A stretch of DNA of 26,047 nt from the NCBI GenBank assembly GCA_964647625.1, contig CAZYHZ010000062.1, forward strand, positions 1 to 26,047, in the 5' to 3' direction. Within the stretch, counting starts at the first letter, position 1. The number at the start of each line of letters is the position of its first letter. Source of the stretch: DASRJG01 sp964647625 (lineage in GTDB: Bacteria; Acidobacteriota; Polarisedimenticolia; Polarisedimenticolales; DASRJG01). Shown piece by piece: positions 1 through 7,294 of the stretch. The position numbers and the translations under genes are program-made. The notes under the pieces are model-generated. The model saw nothing but the letters and a program-made list of their open reading frames with translations. It did not search any database and had not been told where the DNA came from.

Positions 1-570
1 GTTGTTCGTGTGGACGCAGCCCGTCTGAGGGTTGCACGAGTCGTCCGTGCACGGGTTTTGATCGTCGCAGGAGAGCACGCCGGTGCCGCTGTGGCAGGTT
101 CCACCACTGCAGGTGTCACCGGTCGTGCACACGTTTCCGTCGTCGCACGCTTCCGTATTGTTCGTGTGAGAGCAGCCGGTGCCGGGGTCGCAGGTGTCCG
201 TCGTACACGCGTTGTGATCGTCGCACGAGCGCACGCTCCCGCTCCGGCAGGCTCCACCGCTGCACGTGTCGCCGATCGTGCACGCGTTTCCGTCGTCACA
301 AGGGTCCGAGTTGTCGACGTGGACGCACCCGATGGCGGGGTCGCACGTGTCGCTCGTGCAGGCGTTCCCGTCATCGCAATTCAGGACCGAGCCGCCGACG
401 CAGCGGCCGGCGCCGTCGCACGCATCGTTCGCCGTACAGACGCTGGCGTCGCTGCACGGCGATGCGACGGCCTCGAAGTGGCACGTCGACGAACAGCAAT
501 CCCCGTTGACGGTATTGCCGTCGTCGCACTCCTCGCCGTTCTCGACGACTCCGTTTCCGCAGACCGGATC
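1..570 (-). repeat. Tandem Cys-rich repeat array inside the coding sequence
   Basis: The coding strand repeats a composite unit of about 52 codons. The start-of-unit string GTTGTTCGTGTG at 1-12 recurs as ATTGTTCGTGTG at 157-168 and as GTTGTCGACGTG at 310-321, giving periods of 156 and 153 bases. Each unit encodes two half-repeats of about 25 residues rich in Cys, Asp and Asn. The array opens with a Myxococcus-type disulphide repeat near 480-570. The 3-base period difference keeps the frame, so this is a protein repeat and not a CRISPR or satellite. Confidence 0.85.
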
Positions 571-1593
571 GACCGTCAGATGAAACACGCCGGTCGGGGT
601 GCCGACGTAGACGTCCCTGGGGTTCGACCGGCTCCCCGTCAGCGCTCCGATGTTGGTGCTGAGATTGGTCAGGCCGTTGATGACGCGCTGCCACGTCGCG
701 CCGCCGTCGATGCTCCGGTAGATCCCGCGAGCGTCCGTCCCCACGTAGACCGCGGCCGCGCCGCCGTTGGGTGCGGTGACGTAGATGGCCACGGCCGTCG
801 ACCCGAGCGGAACTCCGGTTCCGGAAAGCGCCCAGGTCTGCCCGCCGTTCAGCGATCGGAAGACCCTGCCGCCGGACGGCCCGCAGAAGACCACGCCGGG
901 ATGGATCGTGTCGGCCGCGACGTCGAAGATCGAGAGATTCGGGAGCCCGCCGCTCGAGGCGCTCCAGGTTCCGCCTCCGTCCGTCGTCTTGAAAACGCCG
1001 GCACCGCTGGCCGCGTACGCCGTGGCAGGGCTCAGGGGGTCCACCGCGAGCTGCCGGATGTCCCCGGTGATGCCGCTCGGAAACCACGAGCCGCCCGCAT
1101 CGAGGCTCCGGTCGATTCCAAACGTGTCCATGCCCCCGAACACGGTCGCCGGACGATCCACGCGGATGGCGAGCGCGCTGACGGACATCGTGGGCAGCCC
1201 GTTGTTGATCTGCCTCCAGGAGGACCCGGCGTCCGTGCTGACGTGGAACCCTCCGGTTGCGGTTCCGGCGTAAATCGTGGAGGGGTTGGATTGCACGATC
1301 TCGATCCCGACCACATCGGTCCCGACCAGCCCCGTGCTCGCGGGGGTCCAGGACTGTCCCTTGTCGGTGCTCTTGAAGATTCCGCCCGACGTGCCGACGT
1401 ACAGCACGTTTTCGTTCGCAGGATCGACCGCGATCGCGCGGACGTTGAGATCCGTCAGCCCGTCACTGATCGGCTGCCACGTCTCAACCGCGAAGCCCGC
1501 CCGGCCGGCGGCCAGCACGCCCACGAGAATGAGGATCGATTGGATTGCCCTGCCGGCACTTCCGCGGCGTGCCGCCCGACTTCCTGCGCTCAT
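1..1593 (-). CDS. Secreted BNR/YCF48-like beta-propeller protein with Cys-rich repeat tail (C-terminus beyond window)
   Basis: The frame stays open to the left edge, so the stop lies outside; 531 residues are visible. An in-frame TAG at 1603-1605 lies just upstream of the ATG at 1591-1593, which fixes the start to this ATG or later. Residues 1-34 look like an export signal (Arg-rich start, hydrophobic core SILILVGVLAAG). Residues about 35-340 hold repeated blades of the type 'G.F.STD.G.SW' and 'VYVGT...GIYRS.DGG.TW', as in BNR/photosystem-II-stability-like propellers. At C345 follows a Myxococcus-type disulphide repeat (VCGNGVVENGEECDDGN). Then come alternating 'CDDGN.CT.D.C.P..GC.H.NN' and 'CDDGN.CT.GDTCSGG.C.SG' units to the edge. 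Probably a secreted or surface disulphide-rich protein; the ligand is unknown. The related Cys repeats recur in the protein at 23120-25489. Confidence 0.9.
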   Translation of the reverse strand, partial: MSAGSRAARRGSAGRAIQSILILVGVLAAGRAGFAVETWQPISDGLTDLNVRAIAVDPANENVLYVGTSGGIFKSTDKGQSWTPASTGLVGTDVVGIEIVQSNPSTIYAGTATGGFHVSTDAGSSWRQINNGLPTMSVSALAIRVDRPATVFGGMDTFGIDRSLDAGGSWFPSGITGDIRQLAVDPLSPATAYAASGAGVFKTTDGGGTWSASSGGLPNLSIFDVAADTIHPGVVFCGPSGGRVFRSLNGGQTWALSGTGVPLGSTAVAIYVTAPNGGAAAVYVGTDARGIYRSIDGGATWQRVINGLTNLSTNIGALTGSRSNPRDVYVGTPTGVFHLTVDPVCGNGVVENGEECDDGNTVNGDCCSSTCHFEAVASPCSDASVCTANDACDGAGRCVGGSVLNCDDGNACTSDTCDPAIGCVHVDNSDPCDDGNACTIGDTCSGGACRSGSVRSCDDHNACTTDTCDPGTGCSHTNNTEACDDGNVCTTGDTCSGGTCHSGTGVLSCDDQNPCTDDSCNPQTGCVHTNN

Positions 1594-1827
1594 GTCGTTC
1601 CACTACCTTCCCCGACATGCGAGCGGAATGCAGGAGCAAGGATGACGCCAGCGAAAAAAGTGCAGATGTTGCAGCGCTTCCGGGTTGTCGGGGTTTGCCG
1701 CGAACAAAGTCGTCAGAGGGAAGCACACATTCGTGCTCGCGTCGTCGTAGCGTGAGTGGACGATCGAGGACGCACGCCCAAAACGATCGAATCGGGGTAG
1801 GCTTGAGCCAGGACCGAGGAGGATCTT
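1594..1827. other. Divergent intergenic region
   Basis: This stretch separates the leftward secreted propeller gene from the rightward seven-gene cluster and must hold both promoters. I do not see a convincing -35/-10 pair. The only clear signal is the AGGAGG ribosome-binding site at 1817-1822 for the gene starting at 1828. No small ORF with a good ribosome-binding site was seen. Confidence 0.4.
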
Positions 1828-2310
1828 GTGAATTTCCCTTCAAAGCGAGACACATGGCTGGTCTGGGTCTTGTCCGTCGCGGCTCTGCTGGAGGCCATCG
1901 CGGCGGTGGCGTTGATCGCCGTCGTGCTTCCGTCGACGATCGGTCCCGCTCGGTCTCAAAGCGATGTCGCGGCCCCCGTCGTGCTCGGTGCCGGCCTGCT
2001 TCTCGGAGCGGGAGCGATCGTCGTTGCGTGGGTACTGTTCGGCACGTCGTACAGCGTCACGGCCTCGGATCTTCTCATCCGGTCGGGACCCATGAGGTGG
2101 CGCGTGTCCATCGCCCGCATCGTATGCGTGACACCGACGAACAGGATCGACTCTGCTCCGGCGCTGTCCTTGAGCCGCATCGAGCTTCGCTGTGTCAACC
2201 CGGACAAGGCGTTAGTGATCTCGCCGGACGATCCCACGGGATTCGTCGCCGCGCTGCAACAGGTCAAGCCTGCGATCACCTGGGGCGGCGGAGCGCCGAT
2301 CGGTGCGTGA
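1828..2310 (+). CDS. Membrane-anchored bacterial PH domain protein (bPH_4-like)
   Basis: 160 residues from a GTG start preceded by a perfect AGGAGG at 1817-1822, five bases before the start. Two hydrophobic segments (about residues 9-33 and 48-70) form a membrane hairpin. A C-terminal domain (about 73-152) follows, containing 'SYSVTASDLLIRSGPMRWRV' and 'ISPDDPTGFVAAL'. This pattern matches the small bacterial PH-like domain family PF06713 (formerly DUF1200), which often follows two transmembrane helices. Its biochemical role is not established; it probably acts at the cytoplasmic membrane face. The stop overlaps the next gene by 8 bases, suggesting translational coupling. It is the first gene of a co-directional group of seven. 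Confidence 0.75.
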   Translation: MNFPSKRDTWLVWVLSVAALLEAIAAVALIAVVLPSTIGPARSQSDVAAPVVLGAGLLLGAGAIVVAWVLFGTSYSVTASDLLIRSGPMRWRVSIARIVCVTPTNRIDSAPALSLSRIELRCVNPDKALVISPDDPTGFVAALQQVKPAITWGGGAPIGA

Positions 2311-2572
2311 CGAAGTGAGCAGCTCGAAGCCCGCCCTGGGCGACAACGACACCTTTGTCACGCTCATGGCTGCGGCTCGCGTCCATCCGGACCTCGCACA
2401 GAGCCTCTTGGCGATCCTGGGACTCCCGTCGTTTCAACGACAATCGATCCTCAATTCGATCATCGAGGAAATGGCGCTGAAGTCGGAGGCGGCGGATCTG
2501 ATCGGAGCCGTGGCCGCGTTGCGAGACGATGATGTCTCGGCCAAGGTCGCTGAAATGTTGAGATCGACGTAA
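2303..2572 (+). CDS. Small hypothetical protein, 89 aa
   Basis: Starts at a GTG that overlaps the last 8 bases of the PH-domain gene. It has no signal peptide or membrane segment. Residues 16-60 look helical and amphipathic (a LMAAARVHPDLAQSLLAIL stretch), and the C-terminal half (SEAADLIGAVAALRDDDVSAKVAEML) is Ala-rich and acidic, also helical. I recognise no family. Overlap with the upstream gene and codon use like its neighbours support a real gene that is translationally coupled. A short helical regulatory or adaptor protein is possible but is only a guess. Confidence 0.6.
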   Translation: MRDEVSSSKPALGDNDTFVTLMAAARVHPDLAQSLLAILGLPSFQRQSILNSIIEEMALKSEAADLIGAVAALRDDDVSAKVAEMLRST

Positions 2573-2617
2573 TCGTTCGGGCCCCCGAACGTACCGGTCG
2601 CCGAGGAGGGCATACGC

Positions 2618-3055
2618 ATGTGTCGGCATCGGCTACCGCTCGTCGTCGTCCTTGCCGCCTGTCTGATTTGCTCCTGGTCCTTTCTCCGAGCCAAGGCCCC
2701 GCCGGTCCCGATCGTCGGGAGGTGGGAGCTTACCGGCTTCGGCGATGGCACCGGGGACTTCGTCGGCGAGAAGAAGCTCCGGATCGACATCAAACAATCA
2801 GGCACGTTCGACTACGAGCTCTGGGAGAACGAGAACGCGGACTCGGGCGGTACCCCATTCAAGGTGTCGGGAAACTGGACCCTTTCAGGCGATGTGCTGT
2901 CACTGAGCCCGTGGGATGGAGAACGCCTGAAAGCCCCTGAGAAGGTGTATCGAGTCGCCTGGGATGGTGCGACCCTGCTCCTCTACGACGAAGAGGACGG
3001 TGAGCGCGCCCCGCCTCCCGCGCGTTTCGCCCGAGGAGCTGGGAGTCCCCGGTAG
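2618..3055 (+). CDS. Exported lipocalin-like small beta protein
   Basis: 145 residues with a strong GAGGAGG ribosome-binding site about nine bases before the ATG. Residues 1-26 are a signal peptide (hydrophobic LPLVVVLAACLICSWSF followed by RAKAPP). The mature part begins 'IVGRWELTGFGDGTG', continues with 'KLRIDIKQSGTFDYELWENENAD' and 'VSGNWTLSGDVLSLSPWDGER', and ends with 'YRVAWDGATLLLYDEEDGE'. The order 'G.W.l', 'l.f...G.f.y', 'G.W...gd.l.L' is typical of lipocalin-like or META-type beta-barrel domains that report on or bind small hydrophobic ligands. The ligand is unknown. The C-terminal tail (APPPARFARGAGSPR) is low complexity. Cys15 lies within the signal; no clear lipobox is seen. Confidence 0.65.
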   Translation: MCRHRLPLVVVLAACLICSWSFLRAKAPPVPIVGRWELTGFGDGTGDFVGEKKLRIDIKQSGTFDYELWENENADSGGTPFKVSGNWTLSGDVLSLSPWDGERLKAPEKVYRVAWDGATLLLYDEEDGERAPPPARFARGAGSPR

Positions 3056-3081
3056 AATCAGGCCGCAACGAAGGACGACCT

Positions 3082-3567
3082 ATGTCATCTGCGCGCTACC
3101 AAGTCCAAGAAGTGCGAGTGTCGGCTCGACCGGTCGCCGGGGTGCGCGCCACGGTACGTCGTGGCCGCGTCGCACAAGAGTTCGGCCGGCACCTCGATCA
3201 GGTGTACGCAGCGGCGCGCGCCGGCGCCGTCCACCTGGACGGCCAGAACATCTTCATCTATCGCTCGGCGACCGCGGATGAGCTGGAAGTCGATTTCTGC
3301 GTCGGCGTGACGGCGCCGTTCGGTGCCGTCGGGGCGGTCGTTCCGCTGGAAACCCCGGACGGTGTCGCAGCGATGACGACGCATCACGGCGAGTACGGAC
3401 GACTGAGCGAGGCGAACGCCGCAATCCACGCTTGGTGCCGCACGAATGGTCGGCTGCGCGCCGGTCCGTCCTGGGAGGTTTACGGCCACTGGCACGACGA
3501 TCCCTCGCAGCTGCGCACCGACGTGTACTGGCTGTTGAAGACGACCGACCTCGAGTCCAGGCCGTAG
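3082..3567 (+). CDS. GyrI-like small-molecule/effector-binding domain protein
   Basis: 161 residues; an AAGGA at 3071-3075 precedes the ATG. The sequence matches the free-standing AraC effector-binding/GyrI-like SHS2 domain (PF06445 type). It has an N-terminal 'VSARPVAGVRATVRRG' strand and a central 'LDGQNIFIYR' segment. The C-terminal 'HHGEYGRLSEANAAIHAWC' and 'AGPSWEVYGHWHDDPSQLRTDVYW' carry the conserved family ending. Such domains bind amphipathic drugs or other small ligands in MDR regulators, or act as stand-alone binding or hydrolase-like proteins. No DNA-binding domain is attached, so it is probably a ligand-binding partner and not a regulator by itself. The TlpA-like gene starts eight bases after its stop. 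Confidence 0.8.
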   Translation: MSSARYQVQEVRVSARPVAGVRATVRRGRVAQEFGRHLDQVYAAARAGAVHLDGQNIFIYRSATADELEVDFCVGVTAPFGAVGAVVPLETPDGVAAMTTHHGEYGRLSEANAAIHAWCRTNGRLRAGPSWEVYGHWHDDPSQLRTDVYWLLKTTDLESRP

Positions 3568-3574
3568 CTGAGCG

Positions 3575-4201
3575 GTGCGGATTCTTTGCTCGACCCTTCA
3601 AATCCCGCTCGTGACCGTGGTGGTCACCGCCTCTGGCCTTCCGAGCGCTCGCGCAACGCCTCCAGATCAGCCAAGCCCTCCGGCGATCGAGCGGCAGTAC
3701 AAAGGCGAGCTGGACCCGATCGGCCCGTTCGAATGGCTCGATCTCAACGGTCGTCGATGGACCGAGCGTGATTTCCACGGCAAGGTTCTCATCGTGCAAC
3801 AGTGGGCTGCGTGGTGCCGCCCGTGCATCGCCGAGTTCCCCGCGATGCAGCAGCTGTACGACGCGGTTCGACGCGACCCGTCGATCGCCTTCGTGACCCT
3901 GGACATGGACCGAGACCCCCACGCGATCCAGGAGTTCCTGCAGGACTTCCGACAGAAATATTCCTTCCCCGTGTTGTTCGGTGGTTCGCAGCTGAAGATC
4001 TCGTCGCTCCCACTCACATGGATCGTCGATCGCGAGGGGTACATCCGTGAAGTCTTGACGAGCCCAGGGCCGGACCTGGCCAAGCAGGCTCTGGCGCTGA
4101 GTGAAGTCGTCAAGCGTCGGCTCCCGGTAACGGCCCTCCCCCCGGAGGCGGTGCGAGAGAGGCAGCGCCAAAACGAACGCGACGGCGCGAACAGCCGGTG
4201 A
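3575..4201 (+). CDS. TlpA-family thioredoxin-like protein (exported thiol-disulfide oxidoreductase)
   Basis: 208 residues from a GTG eight bases after the previous stop. The N-terminus (PLVTVVVTASGLPSARA) is a signal peptide or anchor, so the domain acts in the periplasm. The thioredoxin fold spans about 50-185, with the active site W80-C81-R82-P83-C84 in 'QQWAAWCRPCIAEFPAM' and the cis-proline at P146 in 'SSLPLTWIVDREGYI'. This is typical of TlpA/ResA proteins, which reduce disulphides in apocytochromes or other exported proteins. The gene overlaps the next by 4 bases (GTGA) and lies two genes before a CxxCH protein, which fits a role in cytochrome c or cysteine handling. That link is inference. 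The C-terminus (RERQRQNERDGANSR) is charged and probably disordered. Confidence 0.88.
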   Translation: MRILCSTLQIPLVTVVVTASGLPSARATPPDQPSPPAIERQYKGELDPIGPFEWLDLNGRRWTERDFHGKVLIVQQWAAWCRPCIAEFPAMQQLYDAVRRDPSIAFVTLDMDRDPHAIQEFLQDFRQKYSFPVLFGGSQLKISSLPLTWIVDREGYIREVLTSPGPDLAKQALALSEVVKRRLPVTALPPEAVRERQRQNERDGANSR

Positions 4202-4728
4202 CGCCCCGCACACTTCGCTCGCCCCTAGCTCGGCCGGTTGCCGCGATTCAGATCGGAGCCTCGATGTTCATCGTTGCGCTGGCGGCTTCCGTGCCGTTCG
4301 ATCCTTCGATCTGGCTGCTTCACGCGTTGCAGGCCTCGATCTACGTCGCAATCATGGTGCTGGCCCAGTGTCAGGATCCCTTGGGCTTCGGCGCGGGCTT
4401 CGTGATCGCCGTGCTGTGGAACAGCGCCAATCTTTTTGTGACGGGGTTCATTGCTGCCGGGCTTCACGCGCTGCGCAGCGTCTCGAGCACCGGCCACATG
4501 TCGAATCCTGTTTCGCTGCTGATCCTGGTTGGTGCCGCCGGACACTTTCTGATGATTGCGGGCTGCCTCGCCGGCGTCTTTCGCTCGAGCGCCGAGCGCC
4601 GGTGGCGCCGGTTTGTCGGCGGCGTGGCCCTCGGAATCGTCGCGCTCGCGGCGATCACCCCGTTGCGATTGCACCTGCACGACCACCCTCTTCCGCTCGA
4701 TGTCCCCCCGCAATACGATGTCTTCTAG
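4198..4728 (+). CDS. Polytopic membrane protein, unknown function
   Basis: 176 residues from a GTG that overlaps the TlpA-like stop (GTGA), indicating coupling. About five hydrophobic segments are visible: near residues 14-36, 40-60, 66-88, 105-130 and 138-158. Motifs include 'LAQCQDPLGFGAGFVIAVLWNSANLFVTGFIAAGLHAL' across two helices and a C-terminal soluble 'LHLHDHPLPLDVPPQYDVF' rich in His and Pro. I do not recognise the family. Coupling with the TlpA-like gene and proximity to the haem-motif protein hint at a membrane partner in the same process, such as cytochrome maturation or electron transfer. No conserved Cys pair or haem ligand pattern proves it. Confidence 0.7.
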   Translation: MTPRTLRSPLARPVAAIQIGASMFIVALAASVPFDPSIWLLHALQASIYVAIMVLAQCQDPLGFGAGFVIAVLWNSANLFVTGFIAAGLHALRSVSSTGHMSNPVSLLILVGAAGHFLMIAGCLAGVFRSSAERRWRRFVGGVALGIVALAAITPLRLHLHDHPLPLDVPPQYDVF

Positions 4729-4758
4729 GCGCGCCCGAGCGTTCGGGATGGAGCCGAC

Positions 4759-5103
4759 GTGCTGTTCCTCATCATGACCGTGCTGACGTTGCTGGAGAAA
4801 GCGAGCGCCGCATCGCCGCCCGTGATGTCCACGACGAACCGGTGGGCCGAGCCCGCGCGCCGGATCGTGGAGGCACACTGCGGCCAGTGCCATGTGCCGA
4901 ATCTTCCAACGAGCGTGCCGCGCGCACTCGCGGTATTCAACTTAAGAGAAGGCCCGTGGTACGGCCGTCTCACGCACAGGCAATACGACGTGCTGCTCCG
5001 CCGGCTTGGCTCGATCGACGCCATCCCAGAACCCGATCGGTCGATCATCGAGCGCTTCGTTCGCTGCGCGCGCGATCAGGTCTGCCCGAGCGACGGCCCG
5101 TGA
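4759..5103 (+). CDS. Small exported monohaem c-type (CxxCH) protein
   Basis: 114 residues from a GTG 30 bases after the previous stop. Residues 1-19 form a short signal-like segment (MLFLIMTVLTLLEKASAA). A single haem-attachment motif occurs in 'VEAHCGQCHVPNLP' (Cys-Gly-Gln-Cys-His). The rest of the domain ends with 'EPDRSIIERFVRC', a helix like the C-terminal helix of class I cytochrome c domains. The probable role is electron transfer or haem binding in the periplasm. No obvious distal Met ligand is seen in a typical place, so the coordination is uncertain. It is the last gene of the rightward cluster and converges with the barrel gene ending at 5125. Confidence 0.72.
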   Translation: MLFLIMTVLTLLEKASAASPPVMSTTNRWAEPARRIVEAHCGQCHVPNLPTSVPRALAVFNLREGPWYGRLTHRQYDVLLRRLGSIDAIPEPDRSIIERFVRCARDQVCPSDGP

Positions 5104-5124
5104 AGTCGCCGCTCGGGGCGCCGT

Positions 5125-6129
5125 TCAGAAGCTTTTCGAAAGCCCCAGCACGAAACCGGCCCTCGGAGCGAGCTGCGCGTCGTTGACGTATTGATACACC
5201 GGCAGCTGAAGGTAGCCGTACAGCTCGAGCCGGTCGCCCGACCGGAATCGGACGCCGGGCGAGAGAGACAGGGACCTCGACCCGGTGGACCCGACGCCCT
5301 CACCGCGATAGTCGTCGCGGCCCGCGTCTCGCGCATTTGCTTGAATCGACAGCACCCATCGCTCGGACGCAGTCCAGCCGACTCCCGCCGTGCCGACGAC
5401 CTCGTTGCCGACCTGGTATTCCAGCGGGTTCCGCCCGTTGATTCGCACAGACCCCGAGAAAAACCATTCCAGCGTCGAGGGGAACGTGTGCCGGACGTAG
5501 TAGAGCGAAATCAGCCCGTCGTACGATCCGGTCCCCGGCTGAATCGTCGGCTCGTTGATCGCTCCCCCGGAATCGAGCAGCTTGTACGCGCCCGTGGGAG
5601 CCTTGACGGAAGCGCTCCCCACCAGGAGATCGTTGGCCTTGACGAGAAGCGCGTACCGCGCGCCGACCGTCACGTCCCCGAATCCGCGAGAGCCGTCGCC
5701 ATTGGTGAAGTGCTCGTCGGGCGTCCCGACGTCGTCGAAGTGCTCGTGATTCTTGTCGACGAGGAGCGGCAGCGTACCGAAGACGCTCAAGCGCGACGTG
5801 ACCCCGTAGCCCAGGTTCAGCAAGAGCGATGCCGTCCTCGTGCTGATCTCTCGATGGTGATCCGGCTCGATGACTTCGTTCTCGAAATCGATCCCGGGGA
5901 CGAGAACCTCGCCCGTCGAGTGCGACCCGTCGAGCTTCTTGGTCTGAGCGACGTACCGATACGACAGATCGACCACGAATGCGCCGGTAGTCCCGATGCC
6001 CTCGTCCGAATGGGTCACGAGGAAGCAGCTCGCGGACCCGCACGAAGCGTAGCTACGGTCCGATCCGACCGCGGCAGCCAGAAGCGCAATTCCAATTCCG
6101 AACAGTGCACGGACGGCATGACGATGCAT
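5125..6129 (-). CDS. Outer-membrane beta-barrel protein
   Basis: 334 residues. The ATG is preceded by GAGGTGA on the coding strand. Residues 1-29 are a signal peptide ending near DRSYASC. The mature protein is made of alternating amphipathic beta-strands: 'GAFVVDLSYRYVAQT', 'LLLNLGYGVTSRLSVFGTLPLL', 'GFGDVTVGARYAL', 'LEWFFSGSVRINGR' and 'LELYGYLQLPVYQYV'. It ends in Phe, as expected for BAM-inserted barrels. It resembles the broad 'transporter/MetA-pathway of phenol degradation' or DUF3187-type family of outer-membrane proteins. The substrate is unknown. The mature N-terminus has a pair of Cys in 'CGSASC', likely a disulphide. Probably co-transcribed with the Cys-rich gene 64 bases upstream. 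Confidence 0.85.
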   Translation of the reverse strand: MHRHAVRALFGIGIALLAAAVGSDRSYASCGSASCFLVTHSDEGIGTTGAFVVDLSYRYVAQTKKLDGSHSTGEVLVPGIDFENEVIEPDHHREISTRTASLLLNLGYGVTSRLSVFGTLPLLVDKNHEHFDDVGTPDEHFTNGDGSRGFGDVTVGARYALLVKANDLLVGSASVKAPTGAYKLLDSGGAINEPTIQPGTGSYDGLISLYYVRHTFPSTLEWFFSGSVRINGRNPLEYQVGNEVVGTAGVGWTASERWVLSIQANARDAGRDDYRGEGVGSTGSRSLSLSPGVRFRSGDRLELYGYLQLPVYQYVNDAQLAPRAGFVLGLSKSF

Positions 6130-6193
6130 GCGATCACCTCGTGGCGTCGCAGGGGCGACGCCGATGCTGAACCTTGAATGTCGGGGACCGGGC

Positions 6194-6526
6194 TCAGCAG
6201 GCCGGGCGCGGGGGGTGATCGAGCGGCGGCCGCACGGGCTGCGGCGGGAGAAGTGAAGCGATCGGATCGGTCAGAACGAATTCAATCGACGGTGCGATCC
6301 CGTTCGGCGCGGCGAGCACGGCGCGTACCGGAACCATGGAGCCGAGCGCATGGCCGCCCTCCCCGCCCGCGCAGCCGGCGCTGCGAACCGAGCACCCGCC
6401 GGGGGCGGCGTGCGCGCAATGGCACGAAGCGCCGCACATCGAGCATCCGGAAGCGCCTGGGAATTGCACGTACGCCAGAAGCAGTAGCACACTGACCACG
6501 AGGCAGACCAAGGAGCGCCCGCGCAT
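6194..6526 (-). CDS. Exported Cys-rich protein, 110 aa
   Basis: The signal peptide is clear (residues 1-26, core LVCLVVSVLLLLAYVQF). It is followed by a Cys/His cluster: C28, C31, C35, H36, C37, H39, C45 and C52, in 'GCSMCGASCHCAHA'. The second half is Pro-rich (LPPQPVRPPLDHPPRPAC) and has one strand-like segment. This spacing suggests metal binding or disulphides in the periplasm; no CxxCH haem motif is present. The gene lies directly upstream of the outer-membrane barrel on the same strand, so the pair could handle a metal. That is inference. I do not recognise the family. The reading frame was preferred over a shorter overlapping one because it holds the signal peptide. Confidence 0.68.
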   Translation of the reverse strand: MRGRSLVCLVVSVLLLLAYVQFPGASGCSMCGASCHCAHAAPGGCSVRSAGCAGGEGGHALGSMVPVRAVLAAPNGIAPSIEFVLTDPIASLLPPQPVRPPLDHPPRPAC

Positions 6527-6604
6527 GAGATTGCCATTCTAGTAGGCATCGCGACCCCCAGCGTCGAGGATTTTCAGGAGTATCCTGTGCCCAGGAGGTG
6601 CACC

Positions 6605-7123
6605 ATGCGCGAGCGCACGTCGATGTCGCTCCGGACTCTTCTCGTCATCCCTGCCATCCTCGCCGTCTCGCCGATTTTTGCCGCGGAAGCCGGAGAGTCG
6701 AAGGAGGCCCTGGCGCTGAAGAACCGTTCCACGGCCCCGCCCGACAGCGCGATCAATGGCTCCGTCACCGTGGACGCCTTGCTCAGCAACGGGGCCCAGA
6801 CGGCATGGTCGGAAAAGCAGGGCGCCCGTCTCGACGGGTACGTCACGCAGGTCGAGCGGGATGAGGACGGTGACGTGCACGTCGTCCTCGCAGCGAAACC
6901 CAAGGAGAGCGACACGACCAAGTGGGTCATCGTCGAGGTCACGCCGGCGTGGCAAAAGAAGAGCGCCGCTCTCTCGTACAACGCGCTACGCCGCCTTTAC
7001 GGCAAGCACGTCCGCGTCACCGGCTGGCTCTACTACGAGCCCGAGGCCGACCAGCCGGACCCGCGCGGGACGCGCTGGGAGCTGCATCCCGCGACGGCCG
7101 TGGAGCCGATTGCCCACAACTAA
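6605..7123 (+). CDS. Exported OB-fold-like protein
   Basis: 172 residues. I chose the ATG at 6605 because AGGAGGTG at 6593-6600 is placed ideally; an in-frame ATG at 6587 has no such site. Residues 1-27 are a signal peptide (RTLLVIPAILAVSPIFAAEA). The C-terminal 110 residues read like an OB-fold barrel: 'ARLDGYVTQVERDEDGDVHVVLAAKP', 'KWVIVEVTPAWQ', 'LYGKHVRVTGWLYYEPE', and a final 'RGTRWELHPATAVEP'. This is the pattern of small exported OB-fold proteins with a 'WE.HP' ending. The ligand and role are not known. The cys operon promoter starts five bases after its stop. Confidence 0.72.
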   Translation: MRERTSMSLRTLLVIPAILAVSPIFAAEAGESKEALALKNRSTAPPDSAINGSVTVDALLSNGAQTAWSEKQGARLDGYVTQVERDEDGDVHVVLAAKPKESDTTKWVIVEVTPAWQKKSAALSYNALRRLYGKHVRVTGWLYYEPEADQPDPRGTRWELHPATAVEPIAHN

Positions 7124-7127
7124 TTCC

Positions 7128-7156
7128 TTGACGCCCCGGGGGGTGCTGCGTACATT
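7128..7156 (+). promoter_or_regulatory. Sigma70-type promoter of the cys operon
   Basis: TTGACG (7128-7133) and TACATT (7151-7156) are separated by exactly 17 bases. The -35 matches 5 of 6 consensus positions and the -10 matches 4 of 6. Initiation 7-8 bases downstream would fall at 7163-7164, which is the A of the leader ATG or the base before it. The leader would then be transcribed without a 5' untranslated region. No experimental start is available. Confidence 0.65.
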
Positions 7157-7163
7157 CCGGCCG

Positions 7164-7256
7164 ATGCGATCGATCATCCGGACCTGTTGTTGCGCTTGTT
7201 GTCCTGAAGGCCGCGGCCTTCGGCGAGCGCGCGTGTTCGAGGTGAACGCAGCTTAA
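7164..7256 (+). CDS. Poly-cysteine leader peptide (cysteine attenuator), 30 aa, probably leaderless
   Basis: An ATG at 7164-7166 opens a 30-codon ORF beginning M-R-S-I-I-R-T and then reading C-C-C-A-C-C-P-E at codons 8-15, encoded TGT TGT TGC GCT TGT TGT. It ends with TAA at 7254-7256. There is no Shine-Dalgarno sequence, but the -10 box places transcription start at or next to the ATG, so leaderless initiation is expected. Five cysteines in six codons just ahead of a terminator and a cysteine-biosynthesis operon is the signature of a cysteine-sensing leader. Poly-Cys leaderless ORFs that attenuate sulfur operons are known in mycobacteria. When Cys-tRNA is scarce, ribosomes would stall at codons 8-13 (7185-7202). 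It overlaps no other gene. Confidence 0.75.
   Translation: MRSIIRTCCCACCPEGRGLRRARVFEVNAA
7206..7221 (+). promoter_or_regulatory. Leader hairpin directly after the Cys codons
   Basis: GAAGGCC (7206-7212) and GGCCTTC (7215-7221) are perfect complements with GC between them. The stem begins four bases after the last Cys codon, inside the footprint of a ribosome stalled there, so it could be a pause or protector stem of the attenuator. With a two-base loop the innermost pair would open. Confidence 0.55.
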
Positions 7257-7294
7257 GAACGTAACCTTCAAGACACCGCAAGCGACGAACAAGC

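Noticed and set aside
1..480. CRISPR-like repeats
   Set aside because: Repeats have periods of 153 and 156 bases with varied sequence in between and keep a reading frame, so they are protein repeats.
10..1755. Plus-strand 581-codon open frame
   Set aside because: It is rich in Arg, Ala and Val with no domain; it mirrors the minus-strand propeller/Cys-repeat gene, which has a signal peptide and clear domains.
6587..6604. Alternative ATG for the OB-fold gene at 6587
   Set aside because: The perfect AGGAGGTG at 6593-6600 lies after it and serves the ATG at 6605.
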